Of a stretch of DNA of 64,000 bases, positions 35,754 through 48,239 are shown one piece after another. The stretch comes from Henckelia pumila (taxonomy: Eukaryota > Streptophyta > Magnoliopsida > Lamiales > Gesneriaceae). The stretch is taken from the NCBI RefSeq assembly GCF_033568475.1, contig NC_133123.1, forward strand, positions 57,667,522 through 57,731,521, written 5' to 3'. Position 1 is the stretch's first letter. The number at the start of each line of letters is the position of its first letter. The translations under genes were made by a program, and so were the position numbers. The notes beneath the pieces are model-generated. The model had not been told where the DNA came from and did no database searches. It saw only the letters and a program-made list of their open reading frames with translations.

Positions 35754-37599
35754 TGTTGGAAAACAGTGTTTAGATCAATCAGAATTGATACCCAGTGCAG
35801 CGGAAGTTTTAAAATTTTATATGGAACGATTCCATATCATGGGTATCAAAACTTTACGATTAAATTGTGCGTGTAAAAATTAAATAACAATTAAATTTTT
35901 ACCTTGAATCTCGAAACGAGATTATGGACACCAACAGATAACTCTGCTCTTGTTGTATATATCCAGGAACTGATGGACGAACAATTCTTCAATCAGGTCC
36001 ACGAACAGAATTCGAATCCCTCTGATAGATTGCACTAGAAAATCTATCAGAAGTTTCTACGAAGAGAATTAACGAATTTGATCCGTTAAACCAGACTGCA
36101 AATTCGAAATTCACAGACTGGATTTCAGAGAGAAAAACACAGAGAGAGGGGCGGCCACTCTAGGTCTCAAAACCCTAGTGTTCGAAAATTATGACCTCTG
36201 TTGTGTGTAATTTCTGTACTGCAATAAATTATTTATAATGTGGGCTGCTAACAGCTTAGGGCCCATTAGTCATAAGTTCAAGCCTGACAAGCAAAGCCCG
36301 CATGTTCAGAAATTAATATAAAATTCATCGTGACTCAGATTGATAAACCAATTTCACCAATGTGCACAGAAACCATTTCTGCATCTTTTAAAGTCAAGAT
36401 AAATTTTCTGAATCCGAATTCAGTGATTTCCAAAAATGTCCATCACTATGTCATTTTAGGAAATCTTACTCTTCTACTCTGATATAAGAAGTCCTACTTC
36501 TTTGTTCATTAAATTTAACTCTTTAAATTTAACTATCTCAACGGGAATTAGAAATCCATTACTTGTGTGACCCTCAATGGTTCAGGGATACAGCTAGCCG
36601 TGGGCTCACAACTCCTTGTGACTCGGAACAACAATTTCCGACTTGCCCATCGAATCATGGTAAGAGCGCCTAGCAACATCGCCCCATGATTCCCTAGGTA
36701 TCACTGATAGTGCCTGCAAGAACCAATAGATTTTGGTTAGCGTACAGTACGGTCCCTTCATCCATATATCCCGATCGAATCAACAACTATTGGTAAATCG
36801 AGAGTCGTTCGAGATTCGATAACTATGCAATGCATCTTGAAGATCAAATAGTGACATCGCATGTGCTACTAAGAAACCATTTCTTAAAACACATCATGTA
36901 CTCTGGCCAGAGATTCGTCACACTAATATCTCCTCAGATTGCATAGGATATCCACACTAGAAAGTATGTGGTGAATCCTTGACAACAAAGCATCGACTCC
37001 TATATGTGTCGTAACTGTACCCAATCCCGACACCTGATGACCCCAATAGAGTCGGTAAACAAGTCAAAGTACAGTACTAGCATATAGAGTCTCAATGATG
37101 TTTCAAGTAGTAAGGACTAATGGTGTACAACCAAAACCGCGGACTTTATCCACTCGATAAGTGATAACCACTTGGAAAGTCCGGATAGGGTAGTTCGATC
37201 ATTCATCGTATGAATATCTATTTGCATGCTTTGAACATCTCTATGTTCCATACCAATGAAACGTGGTACTCGACATCGCAAATGCTAGTCTCAATCTCGA
37301 GCGATCCTTATCCTTATTAACGGACGGCTCAATCGACTAGGAACTGTTTAGAATATACAGTGACTATAAGATGTGTTTCATGATAGCCATCCCCATGTGC
37401 CACCACATCTTACATACACTATAGTATATTCAAGGTCTTCATCTAAACATCTTATAGTATGTCACAACATAATAATATGATAAAAGATAAAGTAAATGCC
37501 ATTATAAAAGTGTATATTATATTAAACAAAAGATTGTTTATACATAGAGTCATAAAAGCCCTTAGCCACAAGTTGGCTCACCGGGCACCCACTATTTCA
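35754..37599 (-). repeat. copia LTR L2, shared middle LTR (1,846 bp)
   Basis: Same TGTTGG...TTTCA borders. It serves both as 5' LTR of copy 1 and as 3' LTR of copy 2. Its left portion shares variants with L3 (GTTTAGATC, CCCAGTG, GCCTGACAAG, TCGGTAAAC), while its right end shares AAAAGATTG and TTAGCCAC with L1 against AAAATATTG and TTAACCAC in L3. It reads as a chimera. Confidence 0.93.
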
Positions 37600-37613
37600 A
37601 TCTCCCACTTGCC

Positions 37614-40600
37614 CTAAAGCCAACTAGTCATACTACGCAGTCCCATTGCTTCGCGATGTTTGTCAAATAATGGTCCTGGCAAGGGCTTAGTAAGTGGATC
37701 AGCGATATTGTCTGCAGAGGCCACTCTCTCGACAGTGATGTCTCCTCTTTCCACGATCTCCCGGATGATGTGGTATTTCTTCAGTACGTGTTTGGATCTT
37801 TGATGAGACCTTGGTTCCTTTGCCTGAGCAACGGCACCCGTGTTGTCACAGTACACCGGGACTGGACCAACAACTTCAGGAATGACGCCCAACTCTTGGA
37901 CGAAATTCCTCATCCAAACGGCCTCTTTAGCAGCAGCTGATGCCGCAATGTATTCTGCCTCAGTGGTGGAATCCGCTGTGGTGTCCTGCTTGAAACTCTT
38001 CCAAGAGACAGCACCGCCATTGAGCATGAACACAAATCCAGAGGTTGACTTCGAGTCATCCACGTCACTTTGAAAGCTAGAGTCGGTGTAGCCTTCCAAT
38101 CTCAATTCTCTTCCTCCATATACCATGAACATATTTTTAGTCCTTCGTAAGTACTTAAGAATGTCATTCACGGCTTTCCAATGCATTTGACCGGGATTGT
38201 CTTGATATCTGCTCATGACACTCAGAGCAAATACTACATCCGGTCTGGTAGATATCATCCCATACATGATACTACCTATGGCTGATGCATATGGTACATG
38301 TGTCATTTTCTCTATCTCTTCATCAGTCTTGAGACACATGGACTTGGATAGAGAAACTCCATGACACATAGGTAGATGTCCTCTCTTGGACCCATCCATT
38401 GAAAACCTTTTCAATATGGTTTCGATGTAAGTTGATTGAGTGAGTCCTATCATTCTTTTAGATCTATCTCTATAGATCTGTATCCCTAGAATATAGGATG
38501 CCTCACCCAAATCCTTTATCGAGAATCTACCTGATAACCATATCTTTGTTGACTGCAACATCCCTACGTCATTCCCAATGAGTAGGATGTCACCAATATA
38601 AAGTACTAAGAATGTTACCGCATCCTTAACTACTTTCTTGTACACGCATGGTTCCTCCGGGTTCTTGATGAAACCAAAATCCTTTATTGTTTCATCAAAT
38701 TTCTGGTTCCAACTTCTTGATGCTTGTTTGAGACCATAGATCGATCTCTGAAGCTTGCATACCTTATGCTCGCTTCCCATGGATGTGAATCCCTCGGGCT
38801 GCATCATATAGATTTCTTCCTTAATGTTTCCATTAAGAAATGCAGTCTTCACATCCATTTGCCATATCTCATAGTCATACCAAGCAGCTATGGCAATAAG
38901 GATTCTTATGGACTTGAACATTGCAACTGGTGAAAAGGTTTCATCATAGTCAACTCCTTGTCTTTGAGTATAACCTTTCGCCACCAATCGTGCCTTGTAG
39001 GTCAATACCTTACCATTAGGCCCAAGCTTTCTCTTGTAGATCCATTTACACCCTATTGGAACAATTCCATCGGGAGGATCTACTAAAGACCAAACTTGGT
39101 TTGTATGCATCGAATCTATTTCCGACTGCATAGCTTCAAGCCATAAATTTGAATCCGCATCAAAAATTGCTTCCTTGAAGTTTCTTGGATCACATCCAAT
39201 GTCGGGTTCATCTTGATCCCCTTCAAGAAGAAGACCATATCGAATAGGAGGTCTAGAAGTCCTCTCGGATCTTCTAGGTATAGGCGTGTCCTCTGATGAT
39301 TCTTGAGGTATGAGATCATTATTTTGTATTTCGGGTTCTTCTCGAATTTCTTCGAGTTCCATCATCTCGCCTTTCTTATCCAATAAGAACTCCTTCTCCA
39401 AGAAGGTGGCATTCCTTGAAACAAACACTTTTGTTTCAGTACGATGATAGAAATAATATCCGATTGAATTCTTCGGATACCCTACAAAATAACATAAGGT
39501 GGATCGACTATCCAACTTATCTCCCACTGTCTGCTTCACGTAAGCAGGACATCCCCAAATCCTCAAGTACGAATACTTAGGAGCTTTGCCATTCCATAAC
39601 TCGTATGGTGTTTTGTTCACTGCTTTAGTGTGAACGTTGTTCAACAACAATACCACCGTTTCAAGAGCATAGCCCCAAAACGAAGGTGGGAGCTCAGTGA
39701 AGCTCATCATGGATCGAACCATGTCCAACAAAGTTCGATTACGACGCTCCGATACACCATTCAGCTGAGGTGTCATAGGAGGAGTCCACTGAGAGAGAAT
39801 CCCATTCTCTTTCAGATAGTCCAAAAACTCGGTACTTAAGTATTCTCCACTTCGATCCGATCGAAGTGCTTTAATACTTTTACCTAGCTTGTTTTCTACT
39901 TCAGCCTTGAATTCTTTGAACTTTTCAAATGCTTCAGACTTATATTTCATTAAATATAAATACCCATACCTTGAATAATCATCAGTAAAGGTAATGAAGT
40001 AGGTGTGGCCAAATTGAGTACCAATTCTAAATGGACCACAAACATCTGTATGGATCAAATCCAACAGATTTTGACTACGCTCAGGTTTCCCCTTGAATGG
40101 AGATTTAGTCATTTTTCCTTTCAGGCAGGATTCACAAGTAGGTAGAGAGTTAATATCAGACATATCAAACATGCCCTCTCCCACTAGCTTGTTCATCCTC
40201 CTTGAGGAAATATGACCTAGCCTAGCATGCCAAATATTTGCCGGGTTTTGACTATCGTTTTTCCTTTTGTTCGTTGTTACCGGTTTATCAACATAATTTA
40301 TTGGAACGTCTTTTAATTTTAAGTTATATAGATCGTTTTCAAGTTCTCCATTTCCAATCAAACATTCATTCTTGTAAATATTGCAAATCCCATTCACAAA
40401 ATTGCAAGAAAAACCATCTCTATCAAGCATAGAAACAGAAATAATGTTTTTAATCAAGTCTGGAACAAATAAAACATCTCTCAAAAGTAACTTAAAATCG
40501 TTCTGCAATATTAAATAAACGTCTCCCACAGCTTTGGCTTCAACTCTAGAACCATTTCCGAGCCTCAGCTGGGTCTCACCCATTCTAAGCTTGCGACTTC

Positions 40601-41528
40601 TTGTCATCACCTGCAAATCATTGCAAATGTGAGATCCACATCCGGTATCCAATACCCAAGAAGTAGTATTAAGTGAAACATTTATTTCAATATAAAACAT
40701 ACCCTTCGCAGTTCGTAACTGCTCTAGATATTCCTTGCAGTTACGTTTCCAATGACCGGGTTTCTTGCAGTGATGGCAAATATCCTTGGACTTTTCCATG
40801 TTTGAAGCCTTTGTCTTGTTCTTATTCTCGGGTCCGGTTTTCTTGGATGGGGCAGAACGTTTCTTACCCTTTGTACTTGGCCCCTTCTTAGCAGAAGAAG
40901 AGGAGCCCACCAAGAGAACCGGTTTATCCTTCTTTAAAGTGGCTTCATAAGTTACAAGCATATTGACCATCTCTTCAAGGGAGACCTCTATCTTGTTCAT
41001 GTTGAAATTCACCACAAAACCGTCAAACGATGAAGGAAGAGAGAGAAGTAATAAGTCCACATCGAGTTCATGCTCCAATACCAAATCAAGCGTTACCAAC
41101 TTTTGAATGAGCCAAATCACGCGTACCCCATGATCACGGACCGAAGTTCCTTCACGCATGCAACACGTCATTAACTCTTTTACAGTAGCGAACCTTTCAG
41201 CTCTCGATTGAGCCCCAAAAAGTTCCTTGAGTTGTACGTGAATGTCAGCAGCATTCACGGTATCCTCAAATCGCCTCTGGAGTTCATCAGACATCGAAGC
41301 TTGCATATAGCATTTGGCCTTGATATCATGGTCCCACCATTTATCAAGTTTGGCCAACTCTTCCGGACTTATATCAGCTGGTGCTTCCTTCGGAGGAGAT
41401 TTTTCTAACACGTAGAACATCTTCTCCGAGGTCAAGACAATCTTCAACTTACGGAACCATTCCGTATAGTTTGCGCCAGTCAGTTTATTTTGTTCGAGAA
41501 TAGAGAATAGTGGATTGCGCGAATTCAT
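37614..41528 (-). CDS. copia gag-pol polyprotein, copy 2 (uninterrupted)
   Basis: 1,304 aa from ATG at 41528; the open frame extends upstream only from a TTG. Domains: gag (about 1-200), zinc knuckle CX2CX4HX4C (251-264), aspartic protease DTG (294-296), integrase HHCC (H434, H439, C465, C468) and D495-D558-E594 with the canonical 35-residue gap, reverse transcriptase (about 810-1060, first Asp in QMDVKTAFLNG), RNase H (D1149, E1190, D1228) and the copia end ADPLTKPL. The product is the structural and enzymatic polyprotein of an LTR retrotransposon. Oddity: the reverse-transcriptase motif reads YIGD (residues 977-980; codon 38592-38594), losing one metal-binding Asp, so the enzyme is expected to be inactive despite the full frame. 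The integrase neighbourhood also reads SDRSGEY where C4 has SDRGGEY. It lies directly beside copy 1. Confidence 0.96.
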   Translation of the reverse strand: MNSRNPLFSILEQNKLTGANYTEWFRKLKIVLTSEKMFYVLEKSPPKEAPADISPEELAKLDKWWDHDIKAKCYMQASMSDELQRRFEDTVNAADIHVQLKELFGAQSRAERFATVKELMTCCMREGTSVRDHGVRVIWLIQKLVTLDLVLEHELDVDLLLLSLPSSFDGFVVNFNMNKIEVSLEEMVNMLVTYEATLKKDKPVLLVGSSSSAKKGPSTKGKKRSAPSKKTGPENKNKTKASNMEKSKDICHHCKKPGHWKRNCKEYLEQLRTAKGMFYIEINVSLNTTSWVLDTGCGSHICNDLQVMTRSRKLRMGETQLRLGNGSRVEAKAVGDVYLILQNDFKLLLRDVLFVPDLIKNIISVSMLDRDGFSCNFVNGICNIYKNECLIGNGELENDLYNLKLKDVPINYVDKPVTTNKRKNDSQNPANIWHARLGHISSRRMNKLVGEGMFDMSDINSLPTCESCLKGKMTKSPFKGKPERSQNLLDLIHTDVCGPFRIGTQFGHTYFITFTDDYSRYGYLYLMKYKSEAFEKFKEFKAEVENKLGKSIKALRSDRSGEYLSTEFLDYLKENGILSQWTPPMTPQLNGVSERRNRTLLDMVRSMMSFTELPPSFWGYALETVVLLLNNVHTKAVNKTPYELWNGKAPKYSYLRIWGCPAYVKQTVGDKLDSRSTLCYFVGYPKNSIGYYFYHRTETKVFVSRNATFLEKEFLLDKKGEMMELEEIREEPEIQNNDLIPQESSEDTPIPRRSERTSRPPIRYGLLLEGDQDEPDIGCDPRNFKEAIFDADSNLWLEAMQSEIDSMHTNQVWSLVDPPDGIVPIGCKWIYKRKLGPNGKVLTYKARLVAKGYTQRQGVDYDETFSPVAMFKSIRILIAIAAWYDYEIWQMDVKTAFLNGNIKEEIYMMQPEGFTSMGSEHKVCKLQRSIYGLKQASRSWNQKFDETIKDFGFIKNPEEPCVYKKVVKDAVTFLVLYIGDILLIGNDVGMLQSTKIWLSGRFSIKDLGEASYILGIQIYRDRSKRMIGLTQSTYIETILKRFSMDGSKRGHLPMCHGVSLSKSMCLKTDEEIEKMTHVPYASAIGSIMYGMISTRPDVVFALSVMSRYQDNPGQMHWKAVNDILKYLRRTKNMFMVYGGRELRLEGYTDSSFQSDVDDSKSTSGFVFMLNGGAVSWKSFKQDTTADSTTEAEYIAASAAAKEAVWMRNFVQELGVIPEVVGPVPVYCDNTGAVAQAKEPRSHQRSKHVLKKYHIIREIVERGDITVERVASADNIADPLTKPLPGPLFDKHREAMGLRSMTSWL

Positions 41529-43283
41529 CTTAATGAAATACTGAAAAGAAACAGACAATAATCAGTGATTGTTTAATTAATTTACTAAGACATAAAATAG
41601 GCAAAATTTATTTTATGAATCTCACTCCCACTATTTTAACGATTTCACTACCCTCTAGTGAAAACGGGAAACTATTTTTCTTAGTGGGAACATGGAGTCC
41701 AATTGACAAACTATGGTCCCGAATAATATCAGCCAACCATAATTTTCAAAAGGTAGAGCCCAATTGCTTCCAAAGCAACCTCCACGTTTTTACCTCATGT
41801 CCAATAAGGGCCCAATAATATGACGCCGTTTATTGTGACATGTCAAGATGACCCATCAATATTAAGTTGTGATGGACGGTCGCCATGTGGATCCCCAATA
41901 ATATGAGCAAATCCCATGGGAGTTCCACCCAACTTACAACATGTGTCGATCCAATGTACAGTTTTTCGACGAACGGGCCCCCCCAATAATATGAGCCGGA
42001 CCGTATCCGCGAGTAGCATCTCATACATTGATCGTTGATGGAAGGTAGGAACATTTAAACAATATTTAAATTCTCTTTTAATCTTGATATCAATTATAAA
42101 TCATATTTAAAATGAGGGATTTTAATTTTGAAAATTTGTCTCATCATTTAAAATTTGTATGCTTGCGGGATTCATACAATTTAGTCTAAACATGCATACA
42201 ACGATAATATCATATATTATATTTTAGGATGATCGATTCCATTACTAATCGGCCCGTGGTTGCCAATCACGAGTCTAAGTCCAATCCTAGGTGATATGCA
42301 AGTATGCAATGCAATCCTATTACATTGTTCTTCCAATTTACATTTCTTCAGTCTTTATTGTCTGATGGGCCCACCTCCGTCTTCAAATCTTTATCTCCCA
42401 CTAAGTATAATGTATTTACAATAAATAACTATGACAAGTAGGGGATACATTTTAAGGGGTGGGAACGGGCCATAAACCAGGCCCACTTTTATTACATATG
42501 ATAATTCATATTGGGCCATAAACCAGGCCCATTAATAAATCCAACAACAATAAAAACAAATGTAAATTCCCTAACATACACCTACAAAATTGGTCATGGT
42601 AATCGATCATCCTTATCCAATAATATTTAATTCAAAATTAATTTATTGGATAACATGCAATGGCAATTAAATTAAAAAGGATAAAATCATATTCCATATA
42701 TAAAATCTTATTTTACATATAAAATCATATTTTACCTTTTTATCAAATAAAATCATATTTTACATATAAAATCCAATTTTATACATAAAATAATATTTTA
42801 CTCAATATTTCCATAAATCATATCTTATCATCAATTGTACCAAAAATAATTAATCTCATAAAATCTGATTTAACGGATAAAATCTATAAATTTTCCAAAA
42901 ATTCAAATTTATCCAAAAATCAATTTTAAAATTTTCGGACTCGAACAATTCGATCCGACGCCTCGTGGACCAATCAAAAATAATTTTCGATCGGACCAAA
43001 AATAGAATTTTAACATATTAAAATTTTAATTAAAAAATAAAAATTAATTTTCCCGGGCCGCCCGGGACGATCCCGGGCAGCCCGCGCCCCAAAAGGGGCT
43101 CGGGCCGGGCAGCCCGTCGCTGCCCTTGGGCAGCGATCCAATCGCTGCACTAGGCAGCGATTGGGGTTTGCCCATTAATTTTAAATTTTTAAAATTCTTT
43201 TGTTTCAAAAACCAAGGCTTAAAAATTTTTGTACAATCGATTAATTTAATCGCTTGATCTGAGCAACCTGGCTCTGATACCAC
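41529..43283 (-). other. copia untranslated leader, copy 2 (1.75 kb)
   Basis: Nearly identical to the copy 1 leader: primer-binding site 43271-43282, GC-rich palindromes 43048-43170, AT repeats about 42680-42810, and four AATAATATGA-type motifs between about 41722 and 41994. Confidence 0.85.
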
Positions 43284-45128
43284 TGTTGGAAAACAGTGTT
43301 TAGATCAATCAGAATTGATACCCAGTGCAGCGGAAGTTTTAAAATTTTATATGGAACGATTCCATATCATGGGTATCAAAACTTTACGATTAAATTGTGC
43401 GTGTAAAAATTAAATAACAATTAAATTTTTACCTTGAATCTCGAAACGAGATTATGGACACCAACAGATAACTCTGCTCTTGTTGTATATCCCAGGAACT
43501 GATGGACGAACAATTCTTCAATCAGGTCCACGAACAGAATTCGAATCCCTCTGATAGATTGCACTAGAAAATCTATCAGAAGTTTCTACGAAGAGAATTA
43601 ACGAATTTGATCCGTTAAACCAGACTGCAAATTCGAAATTCACAGACTGGATTTCAGAGAGAAAAACACAGAGAGAGGGGCGGCCACTCTAGGTCTCAAA
43701 ACCCTAGTGTTCGAAAATTATGACCTCTGTTGTGTGTAATTTCTGTACTGCAATAAATTATTTATAATGTGGGCTGCTAACAGCTTAGGGCCCATTAGTC
43801 ATAAGTTCAAGCCTGACAAGCAAAGCCCGCATGTTCAGAAATTAATATAAAATTCATCGTGACTCAGATTGATAAACCAATTTCACCAATGTGCACAGAA
43901 ACCATTTCTGCATCTTTTAAAGTCAAGATAAATTTTCTGAATCCGAATTCAGTGATTTCCAAAAATGTCCATCACTATGTCATTTTAGGAAATCTTACTC
44001 TTCTACTCTGATATAAGAAGTCCTACTTCTTTGTTCATTAAATTTAACTCTTTAAATTTAACTATCTCAACGGGAATTAGAAATCCATTACTTGTGTGAC
44101 CCTCAATGGTTCAGGGATACAGCTAGCCGTGGGCTCACAACTCCTTGTGACTCGGAACAACAATTTCCGACTTGCCCATCGAATCATGGTAAGAGCGCCT
44201 AGCAACATCGCCCCATGATTCCCTAGGTATCACTGATAGTGCCTGCAAGAACCAATAGATTTTGGTTAGCGTACAGTACGGTCCCTTCATCCATATATCC
44301 CGATCGAATCAACAACTATTGGTAAATCGAGAGTCGTTCGAGATTCGATAACTATGCAATGCATCTTGAAGATCAAATAGTGACATCGCATGTGCTACTA
44401 AGAAACCATTTCTTAAAACACATCATGTACTCTGGCCAGAGATTCGTCACACTAATATCTCCTCAGATTGCATAGGATATCCACACTAGAAAGTATGTGG
44501 TGAATCCTTGACAACAAAGCATCGACTCCTATATGTGTCGTAACTGTACCCAATCCCGACACCTGATGACCCCAATAGAGTCGGTAAACGAGTCAAAGTA
44601 CAGTACTAGCATATAGAGTCTCAATGATGTTTCAAGTAGTAAGGACTAATGGTGTACAACCAAAACCGCGGACTTTATCCACTCGATAAGTGATAACCAC
44701 TTGGAAAGTCCGGATAGGGTAGTTCGATCATTCATCGTATGAATATCCATTTGCATGCTTTGAACATCTCTATGTTCCATACCAATGAAACGTGGTACTC
44801 GGCATCGCAAATGCTAGTCTCAATCTCGAGCGATCCTTATCCTTATTAACGGACGACTCAATCGACTAGGAACTGTTTAGAATATACAGTGACTATAAGA
44901 TGTGTTTCATGATAGCCATCCCCATGTGCCACCACATCTTACATACACTATAGTATATTCAAGGTCTTCATCTAAACATCTTATAGTATGTCACAACATA
45001 ATAATATGATAAAAGATAAAGTAAATGCCATTATAAAAGTGTAAATTATATTAAACAAAATATTGTTTATACATAGAGTCATAAAAGCCCTTAACCACAA
45101 GTTGGCTCACCGGGCACTCACTCTTTCA
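43284..45128 (-). repeat. copia LTR L3 (1,845 bp)
   Basis: The 5' LTR of copy 2, with TGTTGG...CTCTTTCA borders, directly followed by the right CCTAC target duplication (45129-45133). Confidence 0.93.
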
Positions 45129-46188
45129 CCTACAAAATGATATTGAAGAAAGAACTTTCCGATATTGAATTTTGGAATTTTGCAAAATGTTGATTGATCG
45201 AATTTTTACTTGAAGACATTAGAGGAATATCGATTTGATTAAGATTAACTCAGTATATGAGTTTGGGATATTAGGAACTGTCTGATTGACATAAGTTTTC
45301 TCTGAATTCTAAACTTTGTATTGTGTCTAGATTAAGATGGATCGATTGAAGATGGAATTGTTGACTCGTTAAAGGATTTCGTAATTATTCTTGGTTGATC
45401 CATTATCAACTGACAGACAGCTAAAATCTGATAACTGAATTTAGGTCAGAGTTAGATGTTCAAGAAATTTTTTTTTTCCTCGCCTTATCAGAGTATAATA
45501 TACTATTTCAGACCGACAGACAGCTAGAGCAGAATGTTCATGGTTTTGGGAGGATATTCCACGAGCCGTAGTGCTAGAGTTTGCACTAGTTGGCTAGATT
45601 CATGATTTGGTTGATTGTTCTGATTTGAACAAATACCAGAAGAGTTTAGAGATGACTCTTTTCGAAGCGAGATACGATGAGTATTGCAAATTTTCTTATC
45701 ATTTCGAGAATGATGATTATGAAATACATCAGCGATAGAGTACGATTTGACCTGATGTGGTCATAGATGTCAGAGAAAGTGATTATGATTCCGAATAGAA
45801 TCAGAACAGTGCGAGACAGATGTGTTAGAGTTGTAAGTCTTGATTCAGACTTTAATAATGGAACAAGATTCGTTCCTTTATAATTTGGCGAGATGAGACT
45901 GAATTGAATGAGACTTTGAACTACTTTGATTGATCGATAACCAATGACAGATACAGATTACGTACCGAAAGAGAAGTAGTTCTAGAACAAGTCAATTCTA
46001 GTTGTTTCAGTATAATGACTTAAAGAAGGTCGAAGAAATCACTTGGAAGATAGAACATGATATGAGTTAGAGATATCCGAATCTCTTTATTGCAATGAGA
46101 TTGAGTACAGATTCTTTCAGATCTTCATCTGATGTGCTCAAATTGCATGCGATTTCGAGGACGAAATCAATTCTTAGAGGAGGAGAAT
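45129..46188 (+). mobile_element. G1 internal region, right part (integrase relic)
   Basis: Begins with the duplicated CCTAC, then degenerate pol. At about 45512-45545 the plus strand still reads F-Q-T-D-R-Q-L-E-Q-N-V, recognisable as the gypsy integrase HPQTDGQSER region. It ends with TTTCGAGGACGAAATC (about 46153) and a polypurine tract (GAGGAGGAGAAT) just before the 3' LTR. No open frame remains. Confidence 0.75.
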
Positions 46189-48239
46189 TGTAACGCCCCA
46201 AAAATTAATTATCGAATTAATTAGCAATTAAAATAATTATTGAGTTGATGAAATAATTATTATTGCTAATGAGATTATATAGTGTATTTATAAAATACAC
46301 ATACCAGTTAATCAATGAATTTGACTATTTCTGGATATCTGGTATTATTTGGCATTTTGAAATAATTATTGAGATATCGAAATAAAAATAATTATTTATG
46401 CCAGATAAATTTAATTTGGGAAAATATTGACTGAGATGACTGGTCCGAGTCTAAGATGGACTTAGAAATTAAATTGGAAATTTATGAGTTCAATTGACTG
46501 GTCAAAGTGTATAATTTCAGAAAAATGATGTTATTGATGTTGGGTGCATGTACCGGAAAATATCAGATTTAGGACTAATTTTTACCAGTTGGGTATCAAA
46601 TAAATTAGTCCGAGACCCAAAAATATCGGGTTACTATAAATAGAAAACTCACACTGAGAAAACACGGATCAAGATTTTTTCCCAATTTTTCCCATTTTCT
46701 CGACTTTACTGTAGCAGCCGTAGTTTTTTTATTTTTTCGGCCATTCATCGGATACCCGATCAAAGATCCGAACGGTCAGATTGTATCCAAGATCAAGATT
46801 AATCTATTGGTATAAAGAAATTGAAAATCCAACGGTTGGATCGCCAGGAAAATGAGAAATAACAGATGAGTTCTGCACAGAATTTTCGTGGGTACTGTAG
46901 CAGTCAAAGTTTTTTATTTTTCTGGAAATTCACCGGAGCTCCGAGCAAAGATCCGATCGGTCACTTTGTAGCCAACAGCAAGAAGAAGCTATTGGTGTAA
47001 ATAAATCAAAGATCGGACGGTTGGATCGCCGGGAAAGTGAGAATGAACAGACAAAATCTGCACAGAATTTTCTCGGTACTGTTCATCGTCTTCTTTGATT
47101 TGATTTCGCTATTTCGATCTCGCTTTTGTTAGTTTTCGAGTTGCTAAGTGATAGTAGATGATGGGTAGAACATTTTCCTAGCTTTTGGTAGATTATTTCG
47201 GCATATTTGGTGCAAATCGGAGTTTTTAAACCGCCACCGCCGCCGCCCTGTTTTTCTCCGATCGCCGCCGCGTTGGACCTCCGTTCCGGTCGTGGCTTTT
47301 ATGGTTGGAATCGTCTCGTCGAGATCTACAAACATGCCAAAATTCAGAATTTTTTGAGTTGATTTGATCATCGCCGCCGCGTCGCTGCTTCCCCCAAATT
47401 TTTCGGCGACCATCGACATGCTACCCAATTTTGATCGTCTCGACGAGATGAATTCAAATATCCAAGTTTCCAGTCGAGATTCAAAATCGTTAAGCGGTGA
47501 GAGCGCATTAAAGTTCGGAAATTTTTGGTCAAAGTTTGACCACAGTTGACTAAGGTTGACTTTTGACCATTATATGATTTTTCGCAGATTGAAAGCTAGT
47601 CGATGATAATTAGAGGCAGAAATCAGCAGTCTAAGGATTTGAGCTTTTTCAGATTGGAAAATTGAGGTATGAGCTGATGTGGATTTCGAAGGGAATGAAT
47701 ACTCGAGCGAGATTGAGGTTCTCGACTTCCCGATTAAAATCACATACTTGCATGTTTATTTGATTATTTGATATTGACTGAGAATTTGACTGATTAATTG
47801 ATTTTGATATTACTTAAAAGACATGATTTTGTCTATATGAAATTGTTTGAATTAATTGATGCATATATTCGAATTGAAAAGCATGAGTTTGCTTATTTGG
47901 AATTATTTTAATGATTTTTGATATTATATTCATGATTTTGAATATATGAATTAATGAGATGACATCTACGATATTTTGATGTCTGAATAAATAGAATTGT
48001 CTTTTTAATTTGATTTAATTGCATCTGTTTCATGTGCATTCATCTTGAGCCTAAATCCATTGATTTTGAAATGGGCTGAGTTGCCCCGATAGGATTTAGA
48101 CGATTCGGGAGCTATATTTGAGTGGCCTAGGTTGTTGAGTTACGCCTAGCGACCCGAATACTCATTATAGTTGCTTGAAGTCTAGAGGATTGAGATACGT
48201 ATTGTCACCCCGATCGGGAGCGTAGGTGAGTTGATACGA
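46189..48239 (+). repeat. 3' LTR of gypsy element G1, truncated
   Basis: Begins TGTAACGCCCC and follows the 5' LTR for 2.05 kb, up to GTTGATACGA. There it is cut by the G2 LTR, so the last roughly 600 bp (equivalent of 24781-25379) are missing from the window. The 5 bp at the cut, TACGA (48235-48239), are the expected target duplication of G2. Confidence 0.9.
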
